Assembly: GCA_964611385.1 (NCBI GenBank)
Contig: CAZSXS010000034.1
Location: forward strand, 1 to 36,657
Reading direction: 5' to 3'
Length of the DNA: 36,657 nt
Source: CAZSXS01 sp964611385
GTDB taxonomy: Bacteria; Bacillota; Clostridia; Lachnospirales; CAYPQA01
Part shown: positions 6,803 through 15,058 of the stretch, one piece after another
Layout: the number at the start of each line of letters is the position of its first letter
How positions within the stretch are numbered: the stretch's first letter is position 1
Notes under the pieces: model-generated
The model's database searches: none
Told to the model about the DNA's origin: nothing
The model's input: only the letters and a program-made list of their open reading frames with translations
Position numbers and translations under genes: made by a program

Positions 6803-8155
6803 TTATGAACTTGTAAATATTACTTTTACCGTTGTCCCTAGATCTAAAGACGATTGAATCAACATTTTGGCATTGTGTACATCGACAATCTGTTTGCATA
6901 TAGCCAAGCCAAGCCCCACGCCTCCCTGCTCCCGACTTCGCGCTTTATCCACGCGATAAAACGGATCTATAATCCTTGCTATGCTTTCCTCGGGTATACC
7001 ACAGCCGTTATCCGTTACAGACAATACGATGTTATTATTCTGATTCTCAGCTTCCAAATAGATAACACCCTTGTTAGGAGAACATGATTTGATTGCGTTA
7101 TAACACAGATTCAACAACAAGCTTTTAATTAAATCCGCCTGACCCTCCAAAGCATCGACGTGGCTGCGGCAAACAAGCTGAATTTGATGCTCATACAAAG
7201 ATTTTTTCATTGTCTGGTGTGTATCTTCAAACAACTGGGGGATTGAAATTTTACTTTTAACCGGTATGTAGTGCCGTAAGGTTGCAAGCTCAAGGAGTGA
7301 GTTTGCAATCTTTTTCATATGGCTCGCCTCATCCATAATAAATTGTGCTGAATCAATAATCTCTTTTTCATCTAAACTTACTTTTTGCATATATTCAGCA
7401 TAACCATAAATAGACGTGAGCGGTGTTCGTATTTCGTGAGCAAAATTGTCTATAAACTGTTGCTTCCCTGCTGCTTCTTCTTCCAATATGCGAATTTGTC
7501 TTTCTATTTCTTCAGCCATACGGTTAAAGTCCCCTGCCATTTCCGATAGCTCGTTTTTACCGCTTATTTGGATTCTTTCGTTGTAATGGCCGTTAGCAAT
7601 TTCCCTTGATATTTTAGCCACAATACGGAGGGGTTTGAAGATAACGGACAGAACAAAATATAACACAAGTGCCGTTATTACAGAAAACACAATGCAGATT
7701 AGCAGTAGTGTTTTTTGAATGTTGTTCATGTCTGCAATGCTTCTAGAGATATTATAGTAATAATTCAAACCATAGTATTGAAAAGGCTCTGATAACGTAC
7801 CACTGATAAAAATAAAATATTCTTCATTGCGTCTCATGATAGAAACCTTATGATCGTTGTTTTCTTGTGTTACAAATGATAAATCGGTAAGTTCAATAGA
7901 AACATTATTTTTCTTAAAATACTTTGAGTAACCGTTTACAAGTGTTCTTACATCTTCAGAAAAATTTCTGCTTCTGCCGGATAGAACAGCAATATCTTTA
8001 ATAAGAGAAGCGGCTATGCTTTGGTACTCTGTTGTGCCTTTTTCCTTTAATAGATTCATTTGGCTGTTAGTCATATAAACAGATACGATGCCAAGACTTA
8101 AAAACAAAATCAAAAGAAACAGTAAATAAGTGGCAAGATAAGTTTTGAACCTCAC
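6803..8155 (-). CDS. Sensor histidine kinase
   Basis: The 450-aa membrane kinase has TM1 (about residues 8-28), an extracytoplasmic segment of about 120 residues, TM2 (about 148-172) and HAMP (about 173-225, with FKPLRIV and GDFNRMAEE). The dimerisation/phosphoacceptor motif is FAHEIRTPLTSIYGY with His240. The ATPase domain has LLLNLCYNAIKS (N box, Asn present), DNGCGIPEE (G1) and GGVGLGLAICK (G2). It autophosphorylates on His240 and passes phosphate to the regulator encoded just upstream; the two genes overlap by 4 nt (ATGA). The ligand is unknown. The family is the EnvZ/PhoR-like class common in Firmicutes. Confidence 0.95.
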   Translation of the reverse strand: MRFKTYLATYLLFLLILFLSLGIVSVYMTNSQMNLLKEKGTTEYQSIAASLIKDIAVLSGRSRNFSEDVRTLVNGYSKYFKKNNVSIELTDLSFVTQENNDHKVSIMRRNEEYFIFISGTLSEPFQYYGLNYYYNISRSIADMNNIQKTLLLICIVFSVITALVLYFVLSVIFKPLRIVAKISREIANGHYNERIQISGKNELSEMAGDFNRMAEEIERQIRILEEEAAGKQQFIDNFAHEIRTPLTSIYGYAEYMQKVSLDEKEIIDSAQFIMDEASHMKKIANSLLELATLRHYIPVKSKISIPQLFEDTHQTMKKSLYEHQIQLVCRSHVDALEGQADLIKSLLLNLCYNAIKSCSPNKGVIYLEAENQNNNIVLSVTDNGCGIPEESIARIIDPFYRVDKARSREQGGVGLGLAICKQIVDVHNAKMLIQSSLDLGTTVKVIFTSS

Positions 8156-8808
8156 TTCTTCACCTCCAGCCTATACCCCATTTTATAGACTGTTTTAATG
8201 GTATCTTCCCAAAACAATTTTTTGCGGATATTGTGAATATGTACATCTACCGTTCTTGTATCACCACTAAAATCAAAACCCCAGGCAATCTCCAATAATT
8301 TGTCACGCGATAGAGCAATGTTGCGATTTTTAATTAAAGCCTCTATCAGTAAAAATTCCTGCGGAGCGAAATCAACAATCACACCTTTGTAAAACACTTG
8401 TCTGCTAGATAAGTCAACCTCTACATCTCCTAGACAAAATAGATTGTCCGTCTTTTGAGTTCGACGCAGAACAGACTCTACCCTTGCTTGCAGTTCCATC
8501 ATGTCAAAGGGCTTTATAATATAATCATCAGCGCCAAGTTTCAGCCCCTTAATGCGATCTTTTACAGATCCTTGGGCTGTTAAAAATATAACAGGTATCT
8601 CCGCCTCTATTTGATGGATCACCTGAAAGCCATCTATTTTTGGAAGCATGATATCAAGCAATATCAAATCATATGCTTGCTTTTTTATTTCATCAAATAC
8701 GGATTCACCATCAAAAACAGAAACGCATCTATGTCCCACAAGTTCAAGATTTTTCTTAATCAAAATATTTATTGATTTTTCATCTTCGACAACGAGTATT
8801 TTAGCCAT
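8152..8808 (-). CDS. OmpR/PhoB-family response regulator
   Basis: The 218-aa protein has a receiver domain (acidic pair VVEDE, phosphoacceptor Asp52 in LLDIMLP, Thr in FLTAQ, Lys99 in IIKPFD). A winged-helix domain follows, with SRDKLLEIAWG, TRTVDVHIHNIRKKL and VYKMGYRLE. The start at 8808 is chosen because MAKILVVEDE is the typical N-terminus and AAGAGGG lies 9 nt upstream; an ATG 42 nt further upstream is also in frame. Its gene overlaps that of the kinase, and the exported protein follows, so the three probably form one unit. Its operator is unknown. Confidence 0.95.
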   Translation of the reverse strand: MAKILVVEDEKSINILIKKNLELVGHRCVSVFDGESVFDEIKKQAYDLILLDIMLPKIDGFQVIHQIEAEIPVIFLTAQGSVKDRIKGLKLGADDYIIKPFDMMELQARVESVLRRTQKTDNLFCLGDVEVDLSSRQVFYKGVIVDFAPQEFLLIEALIKNRNIALSRDKLLEIAWGFDFSGDTRTVDVHIHNIRKKLFWEDTIKTVYKMGYRLEVKK

Positions 8809-9119
8809 GAAATCCAACCCTCTTTTCATAGATATAATTGATGAGTACACTATATCATGGACTTATTATGAAGTCTTTAAGAAATTTCACCGTCACCATT
8901 CATGCTGTTTTCCACTTTTGTGACACTGCTGTAGCCTTTTCAGTTCACCATTTAAATATTCTGTACAAAAATTCACAAGTATGTTGTATAATGGAAGTCT
9001 CCGCTAAACGGAAGAATTAATTCAATGAAAACTATGCCAAGTTTTTGCGAATTTATATGAGCGTAAAGCAAGGCTGAAAGATATAAGGAAACAACAATTC
9101 ATTTTACGGAGGTTAAACA
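8809..9119. other. Divergent intergenic region
   Basis: This 311-nt region separates the response regulator gene (minus) from the DUF1266 gene (plus) and must contain promoters for both. For the plus strand a TATAAT at 8987-8992 is preceded 19 nt upstream by TGTACA (8962-8967), a weak candidate. On the minus strand TATAGT is present, but without a convincing -35. I see no gene and no strong inverted repeat. Confidence 0.4.
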
Positions 9120-9998
9120 ATGCTTAGAGGACGACTTTATGGGATTCTTATGTTGGTAATGGCTTTGTGGATTGCAGCACTTTCTTTTGCGATTTCAAAA
9201 ATTGACACCGCCACAGTTGAAAACGGCCCTGTCGTGGCGCTTACCATGATTGGTGTTTTTGTTGTTGGCATGATCGTCTCGCTTTTTGCAGTTGCGAAAC
9301 TGATGTTGGGCAATTGGGACAAAAAATATGCTGTCTCTGCCGAGCGCCAAAGATACATGGCTTTCGGCATCGTATTGCTCAAAATAAACGGTGAATCATG
9401 CCGTATGTTTAAGCTCAGAAATATTTCTAAAGGCAAGGCAAAAGGGATGCTTCAAGATTGGTGGGGAATTAAAGACCGCAACGAAGCCATTCACATTTCC
9501 AGGTATTTGTCTGTAGCCGAAGGACATACCCCGTTTGCAGATGATGTTTATAATAACCTGATTAAAAAGGGTCAGCTTGGTTCGCCAACGCAGACAGACT
9601 TACATAGTTTAAAAGACGAAAACGCCCATCAAGTTGACAGGATCAATGCCGCAATCAGAGCCTATATTCCGGCTAAGAAAATGCTGATCAAATTGGGTTA
9701 TACGGAAGCTGAGTTGTCAAAAATAGATTCTTTGGCCGCTTGGGACTACGGACGCACGGCATATATTGCTCGATATAGCGCAAACGTAGGCTATATGCAA
9801 GAAGAGGAAGCTTGGCAGTATATCCAAGCCGCTGCTGAAAACGCAGCCAAAGTATACTCCAGCTGGAGGGAATATTTGGCGGCGTATATTTTGGGAAGGG
9901 CAATCGGATATGGTGATAATTCGACCGATTTGTATTGGCATCTGAATGGTCTATTGAGCAAACCGCAAAGTTCTTTTCAGGAACTTTCGTTTAAGTAA
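9120..9998 (+). CDS. DUF1266 domain membrane protein
   Basis: The 292-aa protein has two N-terminal membrane segments (about residues 5-25 and 38-63), then a cytoplasmic domain of the DUF1266 pattern: LQDWWGIKDRNEAIHISRYL, GHTPFADD, AAWDYGRTAYIARY, GYMQEEEAWQYI, and SWREYLAAYILGRAIG. DUF1266 proteins occur widely in Firmicutes and enterobacteria, and their function is not established. The ribosome binding site is ACGGAGG with normal spacing. It is followed 19 nt later by the frame-broken gene at 10018, so the two were probably one transcription unit. Confidence 0.85.
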   Translation: MLRGRLYGILMLVMALWIAALSFAISKIDTATVENGPVVALTMIGVFVVGMIVSLFAVAKLMLGNWDKKYAVSAERQRYMAFGIVLLKINGESCRMFKLRNISKGKAKGMLQDWWGIKDRNEAIHISRYLSVAEGHTPFADDVYNNLIKKGQLGSPTQTDLHSLKDENAHQVDRINAAIRAYIPAKKMLIKLGYTEAELSKIDSLAAWDYGRTAYIARYSANVGYMQEEEAWQYIQAAAENAAKVYSSWREYLAAYILGRAIGYGDNSTDLYWHLNGLLSKPQSSFQELSFK

Positions 9999-10017
9999 GA
10001 TTGGAAAAGGTGTAAAA

Positions 10018-11235
10018 ATGAGCAAAAAAATCATGGTAAAGCCGACAGAAGAAATCGTGTATAGCTGGATTGACTCGATAGTTGTTGCAGATCGTTCTGA
10101 TTATTTTTCGACTCTTCCAAAAGAGCAAATGCTTGAAATATACAAAACCCAGATTATTCTTTGCCGAGGTCTAATTATAGAGTCTATAGCAGAAGAAAAA
10201 TATTATCCGTTAAAGGACTACATATTTGATGGCAAAATCGTACTAAATAAAAGATTGTGGTTAGACTTGCCGGCATTTACTTTGAAGACGGCAGCGGCAC
10301 TTCTAAGCCGGACGGCGAGCTGCTGATGTTCTCTGCCAGGAAAATGGAACCCATAACTTCTTGGCCTTGGATAGAGAATAATTTTGACTTAGCTATTTAC
10401 GAGCCCAACACAGGGATTGAATACGCTTATCAAGTAGACTATAACAGTAGAACGGTGGAAACCCCGCCTGAAGACGTAGAAAATTTGTATCTTCTCATGG
10501 TAAACGGCGGCATGTACCCCAATGCAGATATACAAGTAGACAACGGCCATCTCTTACTCAAAGCTGATATTCTCTCTGATTGTTTTGGCGTGAAAATTTA
10601 CGAATCAAAAGCGGGTAAACTCACCATAAGCCTTGACGGGATATCTGTTGAAATGGCGCAAGGAGATACGAGCGCAAAGATAAACGGCAAAACTACCCAA
10701 ATGCCTATCTGCTACCAAATGATAAACGGAAAGGTATATCCCCCTTCGGTTTGTGTGCGAAGCCTTGGGCTGCGCTGTGGAGTATCATCGGGATGGTTTG
10801 ATGTTTGCTAGCGGCGGTGGAATAAAAGGTTACGGCAGTCAATATTATTTTGACAGAGCGGATAGGAGATCTATTATAAATTGTGTCACAATAGACCGTC
10901 CTGAGAAAGGTGCACAAGAGCTGACGCCGGAGCAATGTCTTGAGCGGGTCCAAGCGGCTTCCCAAGAAGCATATTTACAAACCGCCGATTATCTGAGGCT
11001 GACAAATAGGGAGTTTGATGATATAAACAAAGATTACAACCCGCTGAATATATTCTATGCCGGCTTCACCGTAGGGCGGTATTACGTATACGGGCTAGAA
11101 GATTTCCACGCAATGAAAATGTATTTGAACATCTACTGCAACAAATACACCGGCGAAATATTTGCCGAAAAGGCAGGGCTGCCTTTTGTAAATGTGGACA
11201 AAGGTTTTATTAATGTTTCGTGGATGTATCAGTAA
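10018..11235 (+). pseudogene. Frameshifted gene with copper amine oxidase N-terminal-like domain
   Basis: Three consecutive open frames form one interrupted coding region of about 405 codons. The first (from 10018, good AAAAGGTG site) runs to about 10255. The reading then moves to the frame of VRLAGIYFEDG until about 10744, then returns to the first frame through CEALGCAVEYHRDG to the stop at 11235. The second break lies in a run of five C (10740-10744). Removing one C restores KVYPLRFVCEALGCAVEYH, a copper amine oxidase N-terminal-like domain signature (IPLRFVAEALG pattern). The first break needs one base added near 10250-10258. The two shifts have opposite sign. It could be real decay, or two assembly or sequencing errors; no signal peptide is visible in the first frame. 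Confidence 0.75.
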
Positions 11236-11259
11236 AAAATGTAATGAAAGGGGTAAATC

Positions 11260-12276
11260 ATGACTAACATTTATTTCGTGCGCCATGCACAGCCGGACCA
11301 TAACATACGCGACGACTTAACTCGTCCACTGAGCGAAAAAGGGTTAATTGACCGCACATTGGTAACAGAATTTCTTGGCGACAAAAGTATTGACTGCGTA
11401 TTGTCAAGCCCATATAAGAGAGCTATTGACACGATTGTAGACTTCGCAAAGAAGAATCATCATACAATACAGATTGTCGATAATTTTAGAGAGCGGGATA
11501 GTGTTTGGGTTGAGGATTTTATTGATTTTGCGAAGAAACAGTGGGCAGACTTTTCTTACAAACGCTCAGATGGCGAATGTCTTGCCGAAGTACAAAAACG
11601 CAATATCTCAGCGCTCTTCGACGTTCTCACTCAATATAAAGATAAAAACATCGTTATCGGAACACATGAAACTGCACTTTCCACGATCATCAATTATTTT
11701 GACAATACATATGGCTTTGATGATTTCATCGCAATGGCTAATATCATGCCTTGGGTTGTCAGAATGAAATTTGATGGTGAGAACTTAGTAGGAATGTGGA
11801 AAATTGATTTGTTCGAGCCAAATAATGATTCCGTTATGCATACTGTCCTAACGCCCGAACTTGGGACGTACAAAGGTTATGAGGTTGTCGCTGTATTTGC
11901 CCGGTATCATAACAAGTGGCTCTATTGCCGAGCCAAAACGAGAGATGTTTTTGGAATGATTGGCGGTGGTATTGAAAACGGCGAAACTCCGCTTGAAGCA
12001 GCGAAGCGTGAATTATATGAGGAAACAGGCGCTACTAAGTATTCAATCGAGCCAGTTTGTGATTACAGAGGTGTGTCCAGTAGAAGGCTTCTAAATGGTC
12101 AATTATTTTACGCCGTGCTAGAAGAACTGGGCGACTTACCCAAAGAATTTGAAATCGCAGAGGTAAAGCTCTTTGATTCCATACCTGATAAAATGCGGTT
12201 TCCCGAGCTTTTGTCAATACTGTTCGAGAAAGTAAGGGTGAGTATGATAAAAAGCACATTTGAGAAAGAGAGATAG
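11260..12276 (+). CDS. Histidine phosphatase-Nudix hydrolase fusion protein
   Basis: The 338-aa protein joins two phosphate-hydrolysing domains. Residues 1-190 are a histidine phosphatase (FVRHAQPD with His9, SSPYKRAIDT, second His in IGTHETAL). Residues 205-330 are a Nudix hydrolase with a complete Nudix box at about 235-257: G-x5-E-x7-REL-x-EE-x-GA, read in GGIENGE and AKRELYEETGA. The pairing suggests that the Nudix domain cleaves a nucleoside or other X-diphosphate and the phosphatase removes the remaining phosphate. Mycobacterial MutT1 has the same two domains in the opposite order and handles 8-oxo-dGTP derivatives. The substrate here is inference. The ribosome binding site GAAAGGGG is good. 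It lies 24 nt after the frameshifted gene. Confidence 0.92.
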   Translation: MTNIYFVRHAQPDHNIRDDLTRPLSEKGLIDRTLVTEFLGDKSIDCVLSSPYKRAIDTIVDFAKKNHHTIQIVDNFRERDSVWVEDFIDFAKKQWADFSYKRSDGECLAEVQKRNISALFDVLTQYKDKNIVIGTHETALSTIINYFDNTYGFDDFIAMANIMPWVVRMKFDGENLVGMWKIDLFEPNNDSVMHTVLTPELGTYKGYEVVAVFARYHNKWLYCRAKTRDVFGMIGGGIENGETPLEAAKRELYEETGATKYSIEPVCDYRGVSSRRLLNGQLFYAVLEELGDLPKEFEIAEVKLFDSIPDKMRFPELLSILFEKVRVSMIKSTFEKER

Positions 12277-12284
12277 GTGTAAAA

Positions 12285-12646
12285 ATTGATTCTATTCATC
12301 AATTTTAAAATGTATCTAATAACACAGTTTATAAAGTCACAGCTGAAAATAAATTATATATTTTCAAAGTATATATTATAGTAACCGTGATTGGCCTGAA
12401 GACGGAAAAATACCCTTTGTTTACAAAAAGCTGTCCGAATATAATATCCCTCATGCAAAGCTCATTGCCTTTAATCGGGATGATGATCATTTTCCTTGTG
12501 GATATTCTATAGAAGAATGCCTTGCAGGCCTAACAGCAGATAGGCTTTCGCTATCCGTTGATAAAACAGTTATGCTATTTAACAAACTGGCTTCAATTGT
12601 TTCCGAGTATCATAAAATCGAACTTGACAAGCGGAGCAGTATGTGA
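12285..12646 (+). pseudogene. Decayed N-terminal fragment of an aminoglycoside phosphotransferase-like kinase
   Basis: Reading by eye, the frame from 12327 gives VYKVTAENKLYIFKVY, then after a shift near 12375-12380 NRDWPEDGKIPFVYKKLSEY, HAKLIAFNRDD, GYSIEECLAGLTAD and a stop at 12644-12646. This resembles the N-lobe of APH/choline-kinase-like enzymes: a Lys-bearing strand IFKVY, and a linker IEECLAG. An in-frame stop also lies before the first segment. The catalytic HGD loop and the whole C-lobe are missing, so the gene is dead. It has no clear ribosome binding site. The left boundary is approximate. Confidence 0.6.
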
Positions 12647-12771
12647 TAAAAGTTAAAATACTCTTAAAAAATGCAAGAACAAATTGCGAGGTATAAAGTT
12701 TGTAAAAGAGAAACTCCGATCCAAATAAGCAAAGTGCTTGTAGGTAGCCCAAATTTGAGGAGATGCATTCA

Positions 12772-13455
12772 ATGGACAAGCAGAAACAGATAATGAACAT
12801 TTACGATACTAAGGCTAAGTTTTCAATTACATATAAAATAGTGACTGCTATTGTGATATTAACAGCAATTCTGCATAGAGCCGGATTGTTTGGAGCGGAA
12901 TTACAGTTGCATACCTTATATTCTTTCACGACCATAAGCAATAGTTTTGTTTTGATATTAACGTTGGTTACATTGTTTGCAACCATATATTCGTCAAAGA
13001 GCGTAAACCTTTCACAATTACGTGCTGTTGGGCTTTTAATGATTTTACTAACTGGATTTATTTATCACTTTATCGTTTTACCTCAGAAGATAGCAGAGAA
13101 TTACAGCTATAATGTCTTTACCTATGGAAATATTGTTGCACACTATGTTGCGCCGACGGCAATGTTTTTCGACTGGCTACTGTTTGATGAAAAGGGGAAA
13201 ATAAAAAAGCACTTCCCCTTAATCTGTTTGTCTGTACCGTTCCTATATTTTGTAGTGTTTAGCATTTATGGATACTATGGATCAACAATTCCTAATAAAC
13301 AAACCTCGTATGTATATTTCTTTATGGATTTTAGTGAAATTGGAATCTTTGGCGTATTGAAATGGGTATCTATTATGCTGGTACTGATTCTTTTACTTGC
13401 ATATTTAATTTATTTTTGGGATTACGTAATATCTAAGAAAAGCAAGTCTCAGTAG
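12772..13455 (+). CDS. Pr6Pr family six-helix membrane protein
   Basis: The 227-aa protein is almost entirely hydrophobic, with about six membrane helices: VTAIVILTAILH, SFVLILTLVTLFAT, VGLLMILLTGFIYHF, VAPTAMFFDWLLF, FPLICLSVPFLYFVV and WVSIMLVLILLLAYL. Short motifs such as HTLYSFTTISNSF, FIYHFIVLP and NIVAHYVAPTAMFFDWLLF are typical of the Pr6Pr (FAR-17a/AIG1-like) family, whose bacterial function is unknown; eukaryotic relatives hydrolyse fatty acid esters. ATG 12772 is chosen because GAGGAG (12757-12762) lies 9 nt upstream, whereas ATG 12763 abuts it. A terminator follows at 13529. Confidence 0.8.
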   Translation: MDKQKQIMNIYDTKAKFSITYKIVTAIVILTAILHRAGLFGAELQLHTLYSFTTISNSFVLILTLVTLFATIYSSKSVNLSQLRAVGLLMILLTGFIYHFIVLPQKIAENYSYNVFTYGNIVAHYVAPTAMFFDWLLFDEKGKIKKHFPLICLSVPFLYFVVFSIYGYYGSTIPNKQTSYVYFFMDFSEIGIFGVLKWVSIMLVLILLLAYLIYFWDYVISKKSKSQ

Positions 13456-13528
13456 CTAATGAGACTGTAAAATTGAGCGTAAGTCTTTGCTCGTGACATT
13501 TTCATCAGGTTCTTTATCCAGCTGATTT

Positions 13529-13558
13529 CTCGCACCTACGGTGCGAGTTTTTTTATTT
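13529..13558 (+). terminator. Rho-independent terminator after Pr6Pr gene
   Basis: CTCGCACC (13529-13536) pairs with GGTGCGAG (13540-13547) around a 3-nt loop TAC, and TTTTTTTATTTT follows. It separates the Pr6Pr gene from the GntR/ABC operon. Confidence 0.9.
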
Positions 13559-13696
13559 TCGTTGCATTACTCACTTCACTGTTCCTGTGTAAATATATCC
13601 CCTTTTGTCCTTTCGGCTCGCTCTTTCAAAGTGAAACGCTTCACTATTACGATGAATAGCTATAGATAGGTAACCAAGAGTAACTTTAAACGAGGA

Positions 13697-13725
13697 TTGA
13701 CACTCCTGTGTATTAGTCCTATAAT
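13697..13725 (+). promoter_or_regulatory. Sigma-A promoter of the GntR/ABC operon
   Basis: TTGACA (13697-13702), a 17-nt spacer and TATAAT (13720-13725) are a perfect consensus pair. The start codon of the regulator is 20 nt after the -10 box, so the leader is very short. The -10 box lies inside the palindrome at 13707-13730, hence repressor binding there would block initiation. Confidence 0.9.
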
Positions 13726-13730
13726 ACACA
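13707..13730. promoter_or_regulatory. GntR (YtrA-type) operator, site 1
   Basis: The 9-bp arms TGTGTATTA and TAATACACA flank a 6-nt centre and overlap the -10 box. The core is TGTATT-N8-AATACA (13709-13728). Autorepression by the GntR protein encoded just downstream is the simplest reading, as known for YtrA-type regulators of ABC operons. The same core recurs at 14135-14154. Confidence 0.75.
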
Positions 13731-13745
13731 ACGGGTGGTGATGCT

Positions 13746-14126
13746 GTGGATGGCTTTTCAAAATTGAAACTGAATAAAAACGAGCCAGTGTATTTGCAAA
13801 TGATCAAGCATGCAAAGAAACAAATCTTGTCCGGGGAATGGGCTAATGGTGAGCGTCTTCCTTCCCGAAGGGAAACTGCCGCAACGCTGTGTATTAATCC
13901 CAACACCGTGCAAAAAGCGTATAAGCTGATGGAAGAGGAGGGCTTTGTGATAACAGACGGCAATCAGGGCAGTATAATCGTCATAAACGAAGGCCGCTTG
14001 CAGGATTTCAAAAAGGAGCTGACGGCTGACCGGCTTGCAACGGTTTTGAAGGAACTTAAGGATTTAAATCTGTCATTTAAGCAGGTGGTTGACATGGTTA
14101 GCGAATTGTGGGAAAGCAGAGAATAG
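13746..14126 (+). CDS. GntR family regulator, YtrA subfamily
   Basis: The 126-aa protein has a GntR winged-helix domain (residues about 10-75: PVYLQMIKHAKKQILSGEW, GERLPSRRETAATLCINPNT, VQKAYKLMEEEGFV) and only a short tail of about 50 residues. This is the layout of the YtrA subfamily, which pairs with ABC transporter genes. It uses a GTG start with GGTGG upstream; no in-frame ATG is available. It is the first gene of a four-gene operon and probably represses it through the palindrome that covers the promoter. The inducer in such systems is often a cell-wall-active peptide, which is inference here. Confidence 0.93.
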   Translation: MDGFSKLKLNKNEPVYLQMIKHAKKQILSGEWANGERLPSRRETAATLCINPNTVQKAYKLMEEEGFVITDGNQGSIIVINEGRLQDFKKELTADRLATVLKELKDLNLSFKQVVDMVSELWESRE

Positions 14127-14129
14127 CTT

Positions 14130-14159
14130 GCTTATGTATTGCCTCAATAATACATAAGC
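14130..14159. promoter_or_regulatory. Second operator-like palindrome after the gntR gene
   Basis: GCTTATGTATT (14130-14140) and AATACATAAGC (14149-14159) are 11-bp arms around an 8-nt centre. The core TGTATT-N8-AATACA has the same half-sites and spacing as the promoter operator at 13709-13728. It starts 4 nt after the gntR stop codon. It can also form an RNA hairpin, so it could be a second binding site, a differential-expression hairpin, or both. Confidence 0.6.
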
Positions 14160-14203
14160 CCCAGGATTTTAAAAAATCAATAAATAATGAGGGAGGGATT
14201 TAT

Positions 14204-14965
14204 TTGACTGCGTTTATCAAGCTGTACCAATTTGAGTTTTCCCGGTGGTATTTGAGAACAGCTTTGCTTTGTCTTGCGGCTTTCTTTTCTCCAGTGATTC
14301 TGATGATGAGCTTTGTAAAGGGGTGGGGCTTTGATGCTTATATGCGCTTTGAATCGGCCTTTGCTTCTGCGGGCGCGGAGATTTTTTTCTATATACTTTG
14401 TGGTGCCTTGGCTTTTATGATCCTCAGTGCCTTCTATGCTGATTTTATTAACGGAAAAAGCATCTATACCCTCTTATCCTTACCGATAAGCCGTCGAAAG
14501 CTTTATTTCTGTAAGCTCTTGACCTTCATTACCTGGCTCTTGCTGCTTTTGGCTTTTAGCTATTTTGGCTTTGGACTCAGTTATTCTATTTTCTGTGACA
14601 AGGTTCAAAAGATCACCAACGAGACCTTCATAATGAGAAATGGCTTTCTGTTGGCCTTACTGCGTTCTGGATTTTTCAAGCTAGTGCTGCCGCTGAGTCT
14701 CAAAAGCGTTCTGTATTCATGCACCCTTGGGTTGAGCCTGCTTTGCTCTCTTTTGTACCTTGCGGCCTGTGAGCGGGCAAAGTGCTTCTTGCTTCCAGTC
14801 TACCTTCTGGCCTATGCCTATACTGGGGTAACTGTGCTATCTACGATCCTCAACGGCGCTTCTTACGATGTGCGATTCTTACTTTGTGCCCTTGGTTTGG
14901 CTGGCCTTACGGTGTTTTCGATTTTTCATGGGCTTTATTTGTATGAAAAAAGTAAGATATGCTGA
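14204..14965 (+). CDS. ABC transporter permease (ABC-2 type)
   Basis: The 253-aa protein has about six membrane helices (around residues 18-38, 63-85, 100-125, 150-175, 190-215, 225-248) and the loop NGKSIYTLLSLPISRRKLYFCKLL after the second helix, typical of ABC-2 permeases of the Ytr/Bcr type. An open frame exists upstream to 14108 but overlaps gntR. The TTG at 14204 is chosen because GGAGGG (14192-14197) lies 6 nt upstream and the residues that follow (TAFIKLYQFEFSRW) look like a permease N-terminus. It partners the ATPase encoded at 16620. The substrate is unknown. Confidence 0.85.
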   Translation: MTAFIKLYQFEFSRWYLRTALLCLAAFFSPVILMMSFVKGWGFDAYMRFESAFASAGAEIFFYILCGALAFMILSAFYADFINGKSIYTLLSLPISRRKLYFCKLLTFITWLLLLLAFSYFGFGLSYSIFCDKVQKITNETFIMRNGFLLALLRSGFFKLVLPLSLKSVLYSCTLGLSLLCSLLYLAACERAKCFLLPVYLLAYAYTGVTVLSTILNGASYDVRFLLCALGLAGLTVFSIFHGLYLYEKSKIC

Positions 14966-14984
14966 AAGGAATGTAAGCCATCAT

Positions 14985-15033
14985 TTATACTCAGTCGCCT
15001 TCGGCTTTGCAAAACTAACGGTACTGAGTATAA
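14985..15033 (+). other. Long-armed intercistronic hairpin
   Basis: TTATACTCAGT (14985-14995) and ACTGAGTATAA (15023-15033) are perfect 11-bp arms around 27 nt, which includes GCC-TTC-GGC (14997-15005). It lies between the permease and the extracytoplasmic protein genes. No T-tract follows, so it is probably not a terminator. It may be an mRNA processing or stability element that sets different expression levels within the operon. Confidence 0.5.
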
Positions 15034-15058
15034 TAGCGTATCAGAAAGGATAATGTAG

